From a virus, in the IMG/VR virus record IMGVR_UViG_3300017941_000014, positions 1-49,253 of that record: a stretch of 49,253 bases of DNA; one strand, 5' to 3'. The position numbers were made by a program, and so were the translations under genes. The notes below the pieces were generated by a model, which was not told the DNA's origin, searched no databases, and worked only from the letters and a program-made list of their open reading frames with translations. This document shows, piece by piece, positions 15,873 to 24,147 of this stretch. Each line of letters opens with the position of its first letter. The stretch's first letter is position 1.

Positions 15873-17861
15873 TTACCTACTCTGCTGACTAATAGGCTTC
15901 CCGTCAGTTCTCATTTTCTGCTGGGGAGGATGCGTTCCCCCAGGCTTTCTTCCGGCAGGCTGTCCTTCTCCACCTTCTCCGCGCATTTCTTGTTCCAGCA
16001 TTTTCTGAGCCATAAACTTCTGCATGACGGTGTTGCAGCCTTCGGGTGCCTTGCCGAAGTTCGGGATATTGAAAATCTTAGCCAGCGTCCACCAGTCAAT
16101 AGGCACAACCCCGCGCATGGCGAGTTGCATGTACTTTAGCTGCTCGGTCAGTTGCGGAATCTTATGCAGACTCCCCGGCACGATGCTGCAATAGAATCCT
16201 GCGATATGTCGCCGCGCCCGTTGAAGGTAGGATAGTTTCGGCTCTCCCGGCTGGCTTTCAGGAATCATATCGCCTGACTTGTACTCAAAATCTTCCTTGG
16301 TCAGCATGTCGTCGCCGCCAATCTTCATGCGGCGGTCCGCGCGATACCACTGGAAAAACATGAATTTTAGAATCTCCATTAGCCGAGCGATGCTGCTTTC
16401 CTGTTGGCGCACCATGTCCTGAGCGATAGGACCAATGGCTTGCAGGAATTTCTCCATCCCATCTGCGCCGGAAGTCCTGGCTTTAACTAAGGCTTGCAAG
16501 TCCGCTGTACCCGCCTGATTATCCATGCGAGCTTCGGTCTTGTCCTGAGACTCAAGAATCCACTGGGGAACCTGCTGATAGCCGGTTTGCAGCGCTGCCT
16601 CAACGGGCTTTCCCCCCATAGGATCATATGCTATGCGAACGCTTGCCTTCCTAACGAGCAATCGCTCAGCGTCAGCCTTCGGAATCTGGTTCTTGTCGAA
16701 AAGTAAGGGCGGGTCAAGCGCCACTTCAACCTGATCGTCAACCGCACGCATTGATTTTTCCAGTGAATATTGAAGAGACCAAAGATCGTGAGGGGCGGAG
16801 AATCCTCCAAACATGAACGGCCAATCGTCGTTGACTATTGGAACGAGCGGAAAGAGACCGCTCCAATCAGGGGCAGGCCCATCGTAGAGAAGCAAATCTT
16901 TGACGCTTGCTGGGCACTTAATCAACCTGCCGAGAGGGTAGAGCATCGCATCTTCCGCGGTAGCCTTACGGAAAGTCGGGTGTCCTTCTGCGTCCTTGTT
17001 GCCTGTGTCAATATCGGAACCAACGGAGGGGACTTCATAATACCAAGACGTATCCGGTTCCCCCATCGGAATCGTTTTGCGTGTCTCATTGATGGCCGTG
17101 TCGTGCACGTAGACGTAGTTGATGTCAATAGTCGGGAATACTGGCTCATCCTCTTTCTTGGCTACGCCCATTGCATTCAAGGCGGGACTGAGATATTTCT
17201 TCACGGCCTTTGCAGTACGAGCCAGCCAAGAAGGTTTTGTGCGGCTGGGGATAAGTTGGTCTGCAAATTCAGGGAAAAGCGCATGAGCGCGGGCAATGGG
17301 CATTTCTTCGGTCACGATTATCCCATAGCACTTCTGCTCGTCGTGCTCCCGGCCCATTTGAATTGGCCTGACATCTCGCGGCCCCAAGATTTTCAATTCA
17401 ATGTCTGAGTGCCCGAACATCGGGAAATCTTTGGTCCATACAGGCCAAATCCACCCGATGCCACCAACCTCAGCCCACATCTCAGCTTCACGGATGCGGC
17501 GGTCAGCCATCGTGAAGTACCACCAGAACCTAACGAGTTGATTGAGTGCTGTGTTCGCTTGCTCATCTGTCTTGTCTCCGACTTCAAACTCTGGTGGAGT
17601 GCGGAAGTTCGAGAGCGTACTGCAACGCTCACGGATAATCCGTTTGATTTTGTTGTACTGGACATGAGAAAGGCGCGCAATAGGCTGGCGGTTTGAAGTT
17701 CCGCAAATGATGTCAATGCCACGATCTAGGTCTTTCCACCAAGGCTGCGCTTCGAGGTAGGCCGTGCCATCGCTAAACATGCGGTTGACCCAGGATACTA
17801 TCTCTTGCGGCGGGGCATCTCTTGGCGGAACTTTCCAATCATCGGAGGTACTAGGAGGCAT
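15873..17861 (-). CDS. Portal protein
   Basis: 662 residues, within the size range of P22-like portals. The N-terminal region has RLSHVQYNKIKRIIRERCSTL and a CNTVMQKFMAQ helix lies late. The middle contains FSAPHDLWSLQYSLEKSMR and the basic/polar KASVRIAYDPMGGKPVE. A Gln/Gly/Pro-rich tail ends the protein. It lies after the large terminase and a zinc-ribbon gene and before scaffold and capsid genes, the usual portal place. The portal forms the dodecameric DNA channel of the head. Confidence 0.88.
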   Translation of the reverse strand: MPPSTSDDWKVPPRDAPPQEIVSWVNRMFSDGTAYLEAQPWWKDLDRGIDIICGTSNRQPIARLSHVQYNKIKRIIRERCSTLSNFRTPPEFEVGDKTDEQANTALNQLVRFWWYFTMADRRIREAEMWAEVGGIGWIWPVWTKDFPMFGHSDIELKILGPRDVRPIQMGREHDEQKCYGIIVTEEMPIARAHALFPEFADQLIPSRTKPSWLARTAKAVKKYLSPALNAMGVAKKEDEPVFPTIDINYVYVHDTAINETRKTIPMGEPDTSWYYEVPSVGSDIDTGNKDAEGHPTFRKATAEDAMLYPLGRLIKCPASVKDLLLYDGPAPDWSGLFPLVPIVNDDWPFMFGGFSAPHDLWSLQYSLEKSMRAVDDQVEVALDPPLLFDKNQIPKADAERLLVRKASVRIAYDPMGGKPVEAALQTGYQQVPQWILESQDKTEARMDNQAGTADLQALVKARTSGADGMEKFLQAIGPIAQDMVRQQESSIARLMEILKFMFFQWYRADRRMKIGGDDMLTKEDFEYKSGDMIPESQPGEPKLSYLQRARRHIAGFYCSIVPGSLHKIPQLTEQLKYMQLAMRGVVPIDWWTLAKIFNIPNFGKAPEGCNTVMQKFMAQKMLEQEMRGEGGEGQPAGRKPGGTHPPQQKMRTDGKPISQQSR

Positions 17862-18448
17862 TAGCGTTTGTCCTTAAAGTCACTGTCCACATCATTGTGC
17901 GGAAGTCTGTTGCTTGAGTCAAACGAAAACGCTTGGACATGGAAACCAGGGTCATAGGCTTGCGCTTGGCGGGAAAGGGAAGGACGCTCATCAGACTTCT
18001 TCATAGCGAACTCAGCGAACTTCCTGCCAGGTCCGCTGAAGTTCTGCATCTGGCTCTTGAGTGCTTCGCGCTTGGCTCGCTTCAGGGGACGGAAAGCACT
18101 GTCCTCTCGTTCCAGCTTTTGCTCTTTGACGGACTTTAAGCGGGCATTCTCCCTGCGCTCAAAATCTCTCACTGCTTGGGCGCTTGTCAACTCTACGCGC
18201 TGCATTCCCTCTGGAGTTGCCTCATTCGATCTTCCAGGAAAGTAATAACTTCCATCAGGCTTCCTAAAGAGCGTCACAGGATCGAAGCGGCGTGCCGGAC
18301 TGTGGGCAAGGGTACCGGGGAACTTTAGCCACGTTACCTTGGCATCGAGTCCGCAGAGGCATAGCATCTCCTCGATGTATCGGTCAACCGTCATCTCGAA
18401 GATATGCCCAGCGGGGCAGCGGTAGTCATACTTGCGAAGGAACGACAC
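17861..18448 (-). CDS. Zinc-ribbon (FmdB-like) head-region protein
   Basis: 195 residues from a GTG with GGAGGGAAGG before it. The N-terminus YDYRCPAGHIFEM followed 18 residues later by LCLCG resembles FmdB-type zinc ribbons often found beside phage terminase and portal genes. The middle is a charged helix (DFERRENARLKSVKEQKLERE) and the end is disordered. Its stop overlaps the portal start. Role unknown. Confidence 0.75.
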   Translation of the reverse strand: MSFLRKYDYRCPAGHIFEMTVDRYIEEMLCLCGLDAKVTWLKFPGTLAHSPARRFDPVTLFRKPDGSYYFPGRSNEATPEGMQRVELTSAQAVRDFERRENARLKSVKEQKLEREDSAFRPLKRAKREALKSQMQNFSGPGRKFAEFAMKKSDERPSLSRQAQAYDPGFHVQAFSFDSSNRLPHNDVDSDFKDKR

Positions 18449-18644
18449 GAGGCCTTCCCTCCATGATCTTAAAAATCTGTTCTGGCGTTTCCATCACCGC
18501 GAAATCTCTATCATGGCAGGCTACTATTTCTCCGCCTCCATTTTGAAGCATCGGCTCATGGATGGCAATAATTTTGTCGATCAAAATAAAGAGTTTAACT
18601 TTTTGGTCTGCTTTAGATGTCAATTCAAGCCAATGAAGATTCAT
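18426..18644 (-). CDS. Small alpha/beta protein, unknown
   Basis: 72 residues, MNLHWLELTSKADQKVKLFI start, followed by DKIIAIHEPMLQNGGGEIVA. The ATG lies one base after the large-terminase stop, with GGAGTGGTG upstream. Its 3' end overlaps the next gene by 23 bases. Longer upstream starts overlap the terminase and are unlikely. The strand pattern resembles small phage proteins that test sequence identity of short peptides; no family assigned. Confidence 0.7.
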   Translation of the reverse strand: MNLHWLELTSKADQKVKLFILIDKIIAIHEPMLQNGGGEIVACHDRDFAVMETPEQIFKIMEGRPRVVPSQV

Positions 18645-18645
18645 T

Positions 18646-20862
18646 TCACCACTCCGCCATATTATCGCCGCCAACCTCCGAAGGCACAAGAGCACGGTCA
18701 AATTCGTCACACTCTTGAGGGGAGCGAGGAAACCCAAACAACTCTTGAGGCATTTCTTGGTGACGCATAACGTCTGCTGGAATCTCTTCCTCATTCGAAC
18801 TGGGCATCCACACTCTTCCTTTGAAGCGCTTCTTTATTCGCTCAAGCGCCACAGAAGGATCAGTTTCCACAAGTTCAAAGCTATGCAACGAGTGAAGCAC
18901 GAAAGCCATCGCACAAATTCGGTCATCGTGATGTCCCCTGTCCGCCCGGAAAGATTGAGTGGACTCGTCCCGACTCAGTGTTTTCATTTCCTTCACAAAC
19001 CACGGCGAGTTGATTTCCAGTAATTCATCGCGCAGGAACTTCACAATCCAGTCCATCATCTGCGGGCGAGACCAAGAGTTTGTGTACCAGCCGATTTTTT
19101 GCGACTGCAAATGCTGTTGCGGCCTGCGATTGTCGATGCGGCTCCACAAATGAAACTTCGTCCAGCCGCGCAGTCGCATCTGCTGTTGCGTGTTGTCTCC
19201 GTTGCCACGGACTTCGATCACACACCTGGGTTGGACAATCTCGCCCTCACGACAAACCGAAAACAAAGTACCCAAGGCAAGGGACATCGGCCACATATCA
19301 ATAGAATTTACATAGCCGCTTGCAAATTCAGCGCATTGTGCTGCCGGTTCGTAGTGCGTGATCTTACGCATCATCTCGCAGACGCTTCGATCCTGACCTA
19401 CTCCGTCACCCATATCAATGCCTTCTGCGTAAACGTAATTGGGATCAGGCCAGTGCCAAATGTAGAGTTTATCGAGACCATCATCTTCCGATTCACCTTG
19501 CCATTTCAGGGGCATCAAGCGAATAGCATTGATCTTGTGCGCCTGACCCCAGGCAGGAGTTATGATGATGGGCTTCTTATTTAGGTCGATCTCCCGGTCA
19601 AGGGGCTTGAGCCTTTCAGGGATGTCAATTCCCTCAAAGGCGTAAACTCCCTTGGGAGGCTTACGGCCTTCTTGGTGTCGGATGATAGTCTCTAAATCAA
19701 AGACCGAAATTGAGCGCGACTGGAAAGCCTCAGTCGCATTGGCTGGCATCTCCGCAAAGAATTGGGGAAGGATTTTCTTCTGCCGAGCAGTCAGGTATTC
19801 ACATTCCCAGTACCACATCTGATTACGAGGCAACTTCCAGTTTTCTCCGAGATAGTGCCGCAGGTAGTCGTTCGCCTTCACGTCTTTCTCGCAATGAGCG
19901 GCGTGCTGATAGGTGATGTCGAGCGGATTCCAGTCGTCAGGAATCGGACGAGCTTTCATGTCGGATTCTGAAGGATAGATGTCAGAGCCGACAAACCAAG
20001 GTAGGAACACAGGCCGGATAATAGTCTGGTGTTTCGGCCATGCCTTTACATTCGCATCCCAGGTGTGATTCCAATAGTCTCCCATCTCCCCCGCCGTGGA
20101 CTCTTCCATGAGAAACATCCAGGGGCTTGCGTGCATGGCCTTAAGCAGTGCGGCGTCAATTAAGTTTTCGGGGTCTGACCAGTCCGGGATTTCACTTAAA
20201 TGCACGACTGATGGAGTAGTACCGCGAGCAATCCCGGAGAATTGATTGCCATGTTGAATGCTAATAGCGCTGTTCTGGTTGCCGAAAGTGATTGAGATTC
20301 CAATTCGGCTAGGCGGGGTCATGGGTGCCTGCATCCAGTAAGGCATGTGCTGATAGCACAATTCTGCCATAGCTGCCAGCTTCATAGACTTGTCAGGGTC
20401 AGATGAAGCGACAAGAGCATTCACATCCGGCCAAAAGTTCGCACGATGGAGGATGGCGCTTATAGAAGTGGTGGAAACTCTTAACTGGCGGGCCTTTAAC
20501 TGTTGAATCGCAATCGCAACCCGCTGTTCTTCCATCTCACCCCAAATATCCACGATGATATTCTGAGCCACTGACATCTGAGGTTGATGGACTAAAGAGT
20601 GCCCATCCCAGTGCATGACTGTGGCATAGCGGGAGTACCAATAGCGGAAATCAAGCTGGCAAATTCCGTTTTCGTTCTTAATCCATTTTTCTTCATCCGG
20701 TCCGAACTGTTTATGTCCATCTAAAATTCCGTCATCATTCAAGAAGGTATCGAGATGGGAGTTTGCTGACTGGACTTCTTCCAGGGAGTGACGAACCGGC
20801 TCGAATGCCCACTTTGCGTGGAGTTTCTTGAGCCGACGTTCAATAACTTTGGGAGAGTACAT
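18646..20862 (-). CDS. terL: Terminase large subunit
   Basis: 738 residues with both expected domains. The ATPase half has a Walker-A-like QLKARQLRVSTTS at about 121-133 (as KARQ-G-ST in other terminases) and the strand-end acid motif VVHLSEIPDW at 219-228. The nuclease half has the RNase-H-like GIDMGDGVGQD at 481-491 and HHDDRICAMAF at about 644-654 with paired Asp. It packages DNA with the small subunit, whose candidate gene is immediately upstream and overlaps by one base. Confidence 0.92.
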   Translation of the reverse strand: MYSPKVIERRLKKLHAKWAFEPVRHSLEEVQSANSHLDTFLNDDGILDGHKQFGPDEEKWIKNENGICQLDFRYWYSRYATVMHWDGHSLVHQPQMSVAQNIIVDIWGEMEEQRVAIAIQQLKARQLRVSTTSISAILHRANFWPDVNALVASSDPDKSMKLAAMAELCYQHMPYWMQAPMTPPSRIGISITFGNQNSAISIQHGNQFSGIARGTTPSVVHLSEIPDWSDPENLIDAALLKAMHASPWMFLMEESTAGEMGDYWNHTWDANVKAWPKHQTIIRPVFLPWFVGSDIYPSESDMKARPIPDDWNPLDITYQHAAHCEKDVKANDYLRHYLGENWKLPRNQMWYWECEYLTARQKKILPQFFAEMPANATEAFQSRSISVFDLETIIRHQEGRKPPKGVYAFEGIDIPERLKPLDREIDLNKKPIIITPAWGQAHKINAIRLMPLKWQGESEDDGLDKLYIWHWPDPNYVYAEGIDMGDGVGQDRSVCEMMRKITHYEPAAQCAEFASGYVNSIDMWPMSLALGTLFSVCREGEIVQPRCVIEVRGNGDNTQQQMRLRGWTKFHLWSRIDNRRPQQHLQSQKIGWYTNSWSRPQMMDWIVKFLRDELLEINSPWFVKEMKTLSRDESTQSFRADRGHHDDRICAMAFVLHSLHSFELVETDPSVALERIKKRFKGRVWMPSSNEEEIPADVMRHQEMPQELFGFPRSPQECDEFDRALVPSEVGGDNMAEW

Positions 20863-21470
20863 TACTCATCCGCTCTAACCGCTTCTGCTATTTCCCTGCG
20901 TTGGGAATCAAACTGAGGTAGCGAGGTTTCGCTTTTGGCGGCGGCATTCGCGGTGTTGACATTGGATTGCACAACATTGACATTCGTTCCGCGAGAGGTC
21001 GGCATTACGCCTGCGGCCTTAAGGAACAAATTGCGATCACCAAATCCTGCCTTCCCCGGAAGAATGGCGTTATCTGCATTCGCTTGAGCTACCTTGTGAG
21101 CATTCTTGGAATGGATAAAGCGGATGGTTTGCTGACCTTCTCGATAGGCTCCCTCGGATGCCCAAGCCCAAATAATCGAAGCGTCAACGCCTTTTTTTTT
21201 GGCGTATTCGTCCAGGAAAAGATTTTTGTTATTCCCCCTGGCCTTACGGAATCCTTTAGCGAATTCTTGCGCTCTAGGGTCGGACATCGAAGCCGCGATG
21301 AACGATATGAACTGCTCCATGCTTTCCGCCACATGAAGGGCTTTATAGTGCAGGCTCTTCGTATGGTGCATGTCGAGAGGCAGGTATCCGCCTTGTTCTG
21401 AATCGAGATTAACAATCACTCCCTTGGGTCTACCTGGTCCCCTCTCTATCAGCTTGATCTCTTTAATCAT
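20862..21470 (-). CDS. Putative terminase small subunit
   Basis: 202 residues, mainly helical and basic, directly upstream of the large terminase. It opens MIKEIKLIERGPGRPKGVIV, then has a helix-rich middle (KKKGVDASIIWAWASEGAY) and an Asn/Ala-rich tail. GRPKG may act like an AT-hook. Position and helical DNA-binding character suggest the small subunit; no family signature was found, so another DNA-binding role is possible. Confidence 0.6.
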   Translation of the reverse strand: MIKEIKLIERGPGRPKGVIVNLDSEQGGYLPLDMHHTKSLHYKALHVAESMEQFISFIAASMSDPRAQEFAKGFRKARGNNKNLFLDEYAKKKGVDASIIWAWASEGAYREGQQTIRFIHSKNAHKVAQANADNAILPGKAGFGDRNLFLKAAGVMPTSRGTNVNVVQSNVNTANAAAKSETSLPQFDSQRREIAEAVRADE

Positions 21471-21679
21471 GTCTCATCCTGGTCCCATGGAACATTCCCA
21501 GCCCGTTCGTCAAAGGGCAGCTTGGCCTCTTCCGCCTCGTTAAATTCTACCACTTCGGCAGTCGTTGAGTTTTTTTTCTTCGCAGGGGGGTAAGCACGCT
21601 CCAGCGCGTCCGCAATTCTATTGAGACTTCGGAGGATTCGCCACGCCATACGAAGTTGAGCAAAACCGGGTATTCTCAT
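21467..21679 (-). CDS. Small protein, unknown
   Basis: 70 residues: a basic amphipathic helix (QLRMAWRILRSLNRIADALER) followed by an acidic tail ending WDQDET. Overlaps both neighbours by four bases (ATGA), so translation is coupled to the terminase genes. Confidence 0.65.
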   Translation of the reverse strand: MRIPGFAQLRMAWRILRSLNRIADALERAYPPAKKKNSTTAEVVEFNEAEEAKLPFDERAGNVPWDQDET

Positions 21680-21945
21680 CCCTCTTCTTTCAACTGATAA
21701 ATCTTAACGGCTTCGATACTATCAGAGGCAAGCCAAATTGATTTTATTCCGTTCTTGGAGAGGGAATGCACCGCATTATCTGCCGTAACTCTACTTATCC
21801 AACAACGATCGTAAACCACAAAGTACACCCCATCCCTAGAAAGCAGTGTATCGGACACTGAGATCGGTTCCGTTTTCGTCGCCTTGGCGATGCGGGAAAA
21901 GAAAGGAAGTGTCATCAAACTTTGCACGAATTTTCTCCTTAACAT
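21676..21945 (-). CDS. Small alpha/beta protein, unknown
   Basis: 89 residues with DGVYFVVYDRCWISRVTADNAV and a following helix. GAGG lies eight bases before the ATG inside a duplicated leader (repeat at 21954-21984). No family recognised. Confidence 0.65.
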   Translation of the reverse strand: MLRRKFVQSLMTLPFFSRIAKATKTEPISVSDTLLSRDGVYFVVYDRCWISRVTADNAVHSLSKNGIKSIWLASDSIEAVKIYQLKEEG

Positions 21946-21953
21946 TTTAGTAC

Positions 21954-21984
21954 CTCACCATTGGATTTAGTAGGCCGAGATTCT
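21954..21984 (-). repeat. Duplicated ribosome-site leader, copy 1
   Basis: About 31 bases nearly match 22179-22209. The common core on the minus strand is CTAAATCCAATGGTGAGG, whose GAGG serves as ribosome site for the gene starting at 21945. Confidence 0.75.
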
Positions 21985-22169
21985 CATTTTCTTTTTCTGT
22001 TCGCTGCTTCAATGAGTCTGATTATTGCTTTGAGTGGACGAACCCCGAGTCTTATGGGCTTCTTGAAGAACCAAGCGTGGGCTCTATTCTTTCTGTCCCA
22101 ACACATTTCTCCCAACACCTCGTCATTCTTTGAAGGCCGATCAGTAATGGATATTCTTGGCGTTTTCAA
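21984..22169 (-). CDS. Small basic protein, unknown
   Basis: 61 residues from a TTG preceded by GAGG eight bases upstream. It contains DRPSKNDEVLGEMCWDRKNR and a basic helix ending AANRKRK. The start overlaps the upstream stop by four bases. In the +1 frame after its stop the duplicated leader would encode an ending like that of the upstream gene (LNPMVR). Confidence 0.5.
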   Translation of the reverse strand: MKTPRISITDRPSKNDEVLGEMCWDRKNRAHAWFFKKPIRLGVRPLKAIIRLIEAANRKRK

Positions 22170-22525
22170 TTCCCTATCCTCACCATTGGATTTAGAGGGC
22201 CGGGCTTCTCCGATTCCTCTTCAGGAGTTCGAGGCTCCTGCTGCATTTCAGGGCGCAGCGAGTCCGGGTCCGTGACCATTTGTTGCTCGAAAGCCAATTC
22301 CTTCGACTCGCCCAGTTTGCCAATCGGCGTTCCTAGTTCTCCCGAAGTTTGAACCGCAATAGGCTTTTCATCCGTGTAGTAGGGAGTGATTACGATAGCC
22401 ACCCTCCAACTCACCCGTGGGTAAGCGTAGATAGCTGACAAGTCGGAGTGTTGATCGAGCAGCGCTCTGAGATTACGCAGGACGCATTCCTTGACTTCGG
22501 TTCCTGAAAGCGGTTCGTAAGCCAT
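22166..22525 (-). CDS. Small protein, unknown
   Basis: 119 residues: an alpha/beta N-terminal half (NLRALLDQHSDLSAIYAYPR, WRVAIVITPYY) and an acidic, Pro/Glu-rich C-terminal half ending PLNPMVRIGN. Its last codons form copy 2 of the duplicated leader. Possibly a small virion or DNA-packaging accessory; no family recognised. Confidence 0.65.
   Translation of the reverse strand: MAYEPLSGTEVKECVLRNLRALLDQHSDLSAIYAYPRVSWRVAIVITPYYTDEKPIAVQTSGELGTPIGKLGESKELAFEQQMVTDPDSLRPEMQQEPRTPEEESEKPGPLNPMVRIGN
22179..22209 (-). repeat. Duplicated ribosome-site leader, copy 2
   Basis: Matches 21954-21984. Here the same bases are coding (PLNPMVR) and also supply the GAGG used by the TTG start at 22169. Confidence 0.75.
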
Positions 22526-22533
22526 GCTTCTCC

Positions 22534-22905
22534 TTATCGCGGTCCTGTGTAATCAGTGTCGAATGCCTCTGCCGTGATAGGCAAACCTCTTGCGGTCTGG
22601 AAAACTTGCTGCACTCGCCCCGCCGCTATGTTCCCAGATACGTTCTCAGCTTCATGGGAAACTCGCGGCACCGTAGGAGTAGGCGCAACCCCAGCCTGAG
22701 CTAGTTCGGCGTCAATCGCGGCATCTTCGGCGCCAGGAATAATAGGCGGTCCCGGCGGCTGCGCACCTTGTAACCGATCAACTGTGTCCAGTAATTCGAT
22801 GATGTCTTTCTTTTGCTGCGCATTCTCCGCCCGAAGCCGCTTCACTTCCTCCGCTAGATTAGACGGCTGCGCTCCGTACCGCTTTCGGATGTCGTCAATA
22901 GCCAT
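22534..22905 (-). CDS. Coiled-coil small protein
   Basis: 123 residues. The first 50 form a short leucine-zipper-like coil (LAEEVKRLRAENAQQKKDII, LLDTVDRL) and the rest is Pro/Ala-rich and probably flexible. GGAGATATA lies before the ATG. Could be a small structural or packaging accessory; function unknown. Confidence 0.65.
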   Translation of the reverse strand: MAIDDIRKRYGAQPSNLAEEVKRLRAENAQQKKDIIELLDTVDRLQGAQPPGPPIIPGAEDAAIDAELAQAGVAPTPTVPRVSHEAENVSGNIAAGRVQQVFQTARGLPITAEAFDTDYTGPR

Positions 22906-22915
22906 TATATCTCCC

Positions 22916-23125
22916 TCACCGCTCTTCGTGCACTGTAACGGAAAGGCTGGAGGCAGGACTCAAACCTGCGTCTCTACGGTCGTCAACAAGCTGACTCCGA
23001 GGTTCTGCCCGTTGAACTACACCAGCCATACATGCCCAGTTCCTAGATTTGCACCTCGGGCACTCGACCGGGCCCGCTACCCTCGACTTCCAACTGTACC
23101 TGCATTTCTGACAATTACAAAACAT
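22916..23125 (-). CDS. Zinc-ribbon protein, first gene of the leftward block
   Basis: 69 residues from the ATG at 23125. The zinc ribbon is MFCNCQKCRYSW followed by VECPRCKSRNW (C-x2-C and C-x2-C pairs), a small phage family with a W after each pair. The -10 box of the promoter at 23133-23160 ends seven bases before this ATG, so the message would be leaderless. The second half of the frame overlaps a tRNA-like sequence, so the true C-terminus may be shorter. Confidence 0.6.
   Translation of the reverse strand: MFCNCQKCRYSWKSRVAGPVECPRCKSRNWACMAGVVQRAEPRSQLVDDRRDAGLSPASSLSVTVHEER
22945..23026 (-). tRNA. tRNA-like sequence with expanded anticodon arm
   Basis: 82 bases on the minus strand. Acceptor GCTGGTG pairs with CTCCAGC (one T-T mismatch). 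The D-arm is GTTC/GAAC with GG in its loop, and the T-arm is GCAGG-TTTGAGT-CCTGC. Between them no 5-bp, 7-base anticodon arm can be drawn: CGG/CCG closes a 17-base loop that can itself fold as GTCA/TGAC. It is about ten bases longer than a normal tRNA, and the T-loop lacks the usual C56. No isotype can be assigned. It may be a degenerate tRNA, a tRNA with an insertion or a mimic. Confidence 0.5.
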
Positions 23126-23132
23126 AGTCATA

Positions 23133-23160
23133 ATCATATTAGGGTTTCGGTTGCTGTCAA
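23133..23160 (-). promoter_or_regulatory. Sigma-70-like promoter for the leftward late block
   Basis: Minus strand TTGACA, 16-bp spacer, TATGAT. The -35 is preceded by GATTTCTC, and the same 14-mer GATTTCTCTTGACA occurs again at 24117-24130. Predicted start is at or beside the ATG at 23125. Confidence 0.7.
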
Positions 23161-23614
23161 GAGAAATCGACGGGAAAAGAAAAAAAGAAAACCAAAAACA
23201 AAATTCGTGGTGACTCAGGGCATACGTAAGCGCAAAGGGGCCAGCCTCGGACTATGGGAAGGGGTAGAGGTTGTGGTAGTCTATACGATCTGTGACGCAT
23301 CCTGGTCCATCCTATGTGACCACCCGGCGCCCGGTCACGGTCGCAAACTTCACCGAAAGTGTGCGTAAAGTCTGCTAATGGGCTAGGGTTAGGGCTTTTT
23401 CGATACTACGTAGCCTGCTAAGTATTTGATAATAAAGGATGTTTCGTAAAGTTGGTCTTATAAGTAGTCTTATGTTAACCTAAGTAAATTACCCAACTTT
23501 ACTACCAACTGCCTATATTTCGGCACATATATGGCAATCCGCATATATAGCCTGAATAAGTCTGTGCGCCGTGGTTTTGACCTATTCTGACTTGTCAAAT
23601 GACACTTAGGACTT
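23161..23614. other. Non-coding control region, possible origin
   Basis: No convincing gene. 23170-23207 is an A-rich purine tract. 23400-23610 is AT-rich and holds a perfect 10-bp inverted repeat, GTAAAGTTGG at 23446-23455 and CCAACTTTAC at 23493-23502, around CTTATAAG and GTTAAC palindromes, plus two CATATAT elements near 23525-23550. AT-richness and palindromes between divergent blocks suit a replication origin or regulatory site; neither is shown. Confidence 0.4.
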
Positions 23615-24122
23615 AAAAGCCAGTACTTAGCTTTTCCCTTCCGCTTTATGTATACCAGCCAAACAGTAGTCAATCAGAAAGGATTACACGCAAGTCAGGG
23701 GCTTAGGGTCGCAAGTCAGCGGAGCCGGTTGTATCCGGTGGCCTGACCTAGCAAGGTAACTTGACTTGCTTACGAGGCTCACTCTTGAATCTTGCGCCTT
23801 GTGCCTTTGAGCATAAAATCTAGAGTTGAGCGGGACTTTACCGCATGTGCGGCTGGCTCGCCCGCTATTGTCTATTTTTTTCTGGTCTGATTGTGATGGC
23901 GTGGCATTGTTGCGCAGTATCCCGAGCGACCGCTTTAGCTGGTCCTGAGTTGTCAGGTCAATTGTTTGGGGGTCGAATTTTGGCTGGAAGTTGTTCATTC
24001 CCGCTTCACCCGGGATACTGGGCTTGAATGGGTGAAGCATCCAAGCCCGAATCTTGATCCATCCTGCTGGCTGCGCAAGCCAACATTAGGCTAAGGGTAT
24101 TCCTGGGGATTGTGATTGTCAA
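23615..24122 (-). other. Duplicated transcription unit, copy A
   Basis: Collinear in reverse orientation with 29681-30203. Exact shared blocks include a 15-mer at 23793-23807 (GGCACAAGGCGCA core), a 14-mer at 23699-23712 (GCGACCCTAAGCCC) and a 16-mer at 23656-23671 (GACTACTGTTTGGCTG). A 19-mer at 23893-23911 matches at 17 positions. It has its own promoter (24094-24122) and ends in an AAAAGC/GCTTTT hairpin (23615-23635). Read in the frame of copy B it gives QCHAITIR and KAQGARFKS but is broken by stops and shifts. It is therefore either a decayed gene copy or a non-coding RNA. A 104-codon frame starting at 23998 (MNNFQPKF) also exists; it looks incidental. Confidence 0.5.
24094..24122 (-). 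promoter_or_regulatory. Promoter of duplicated unit copy A
   Basis: Minus strand TTGACA, 17-bp spacer, TACCCT, followed by TTAGCCTAATGTTG. The same order (TTGACA, spacer, TA---T, TTAGC, TGTTG) is seen at copy B. The -10 is weak. Upstream context GATTTCTC matches the late promoter. Confidence 0.45.
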
Positions 24123-24147
24123 GAGAAATCTTCATCCCTTCGCAGGG

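Noticed and set aside
16770-17408. 212-codon plus-strand frame opposite the portal gene
   Set aside because: Shadow of the portal frame; low-complexity composition and no start signal.
22945-23026. Assigning an amino acid to the tRNA-like element
   Set aside because: No placement of a 7-base anticodon loop with a 5-bp stem works, so any isotype would be a guess.
23684-23998. Minus-strand frame starting MNNFQPKF as a repressor gene
   Set aside because: It lies across the duplicated unit in a different frame from the one conserved with copy B, has no helix-turn-helix pattern and only a weak ribosome site.
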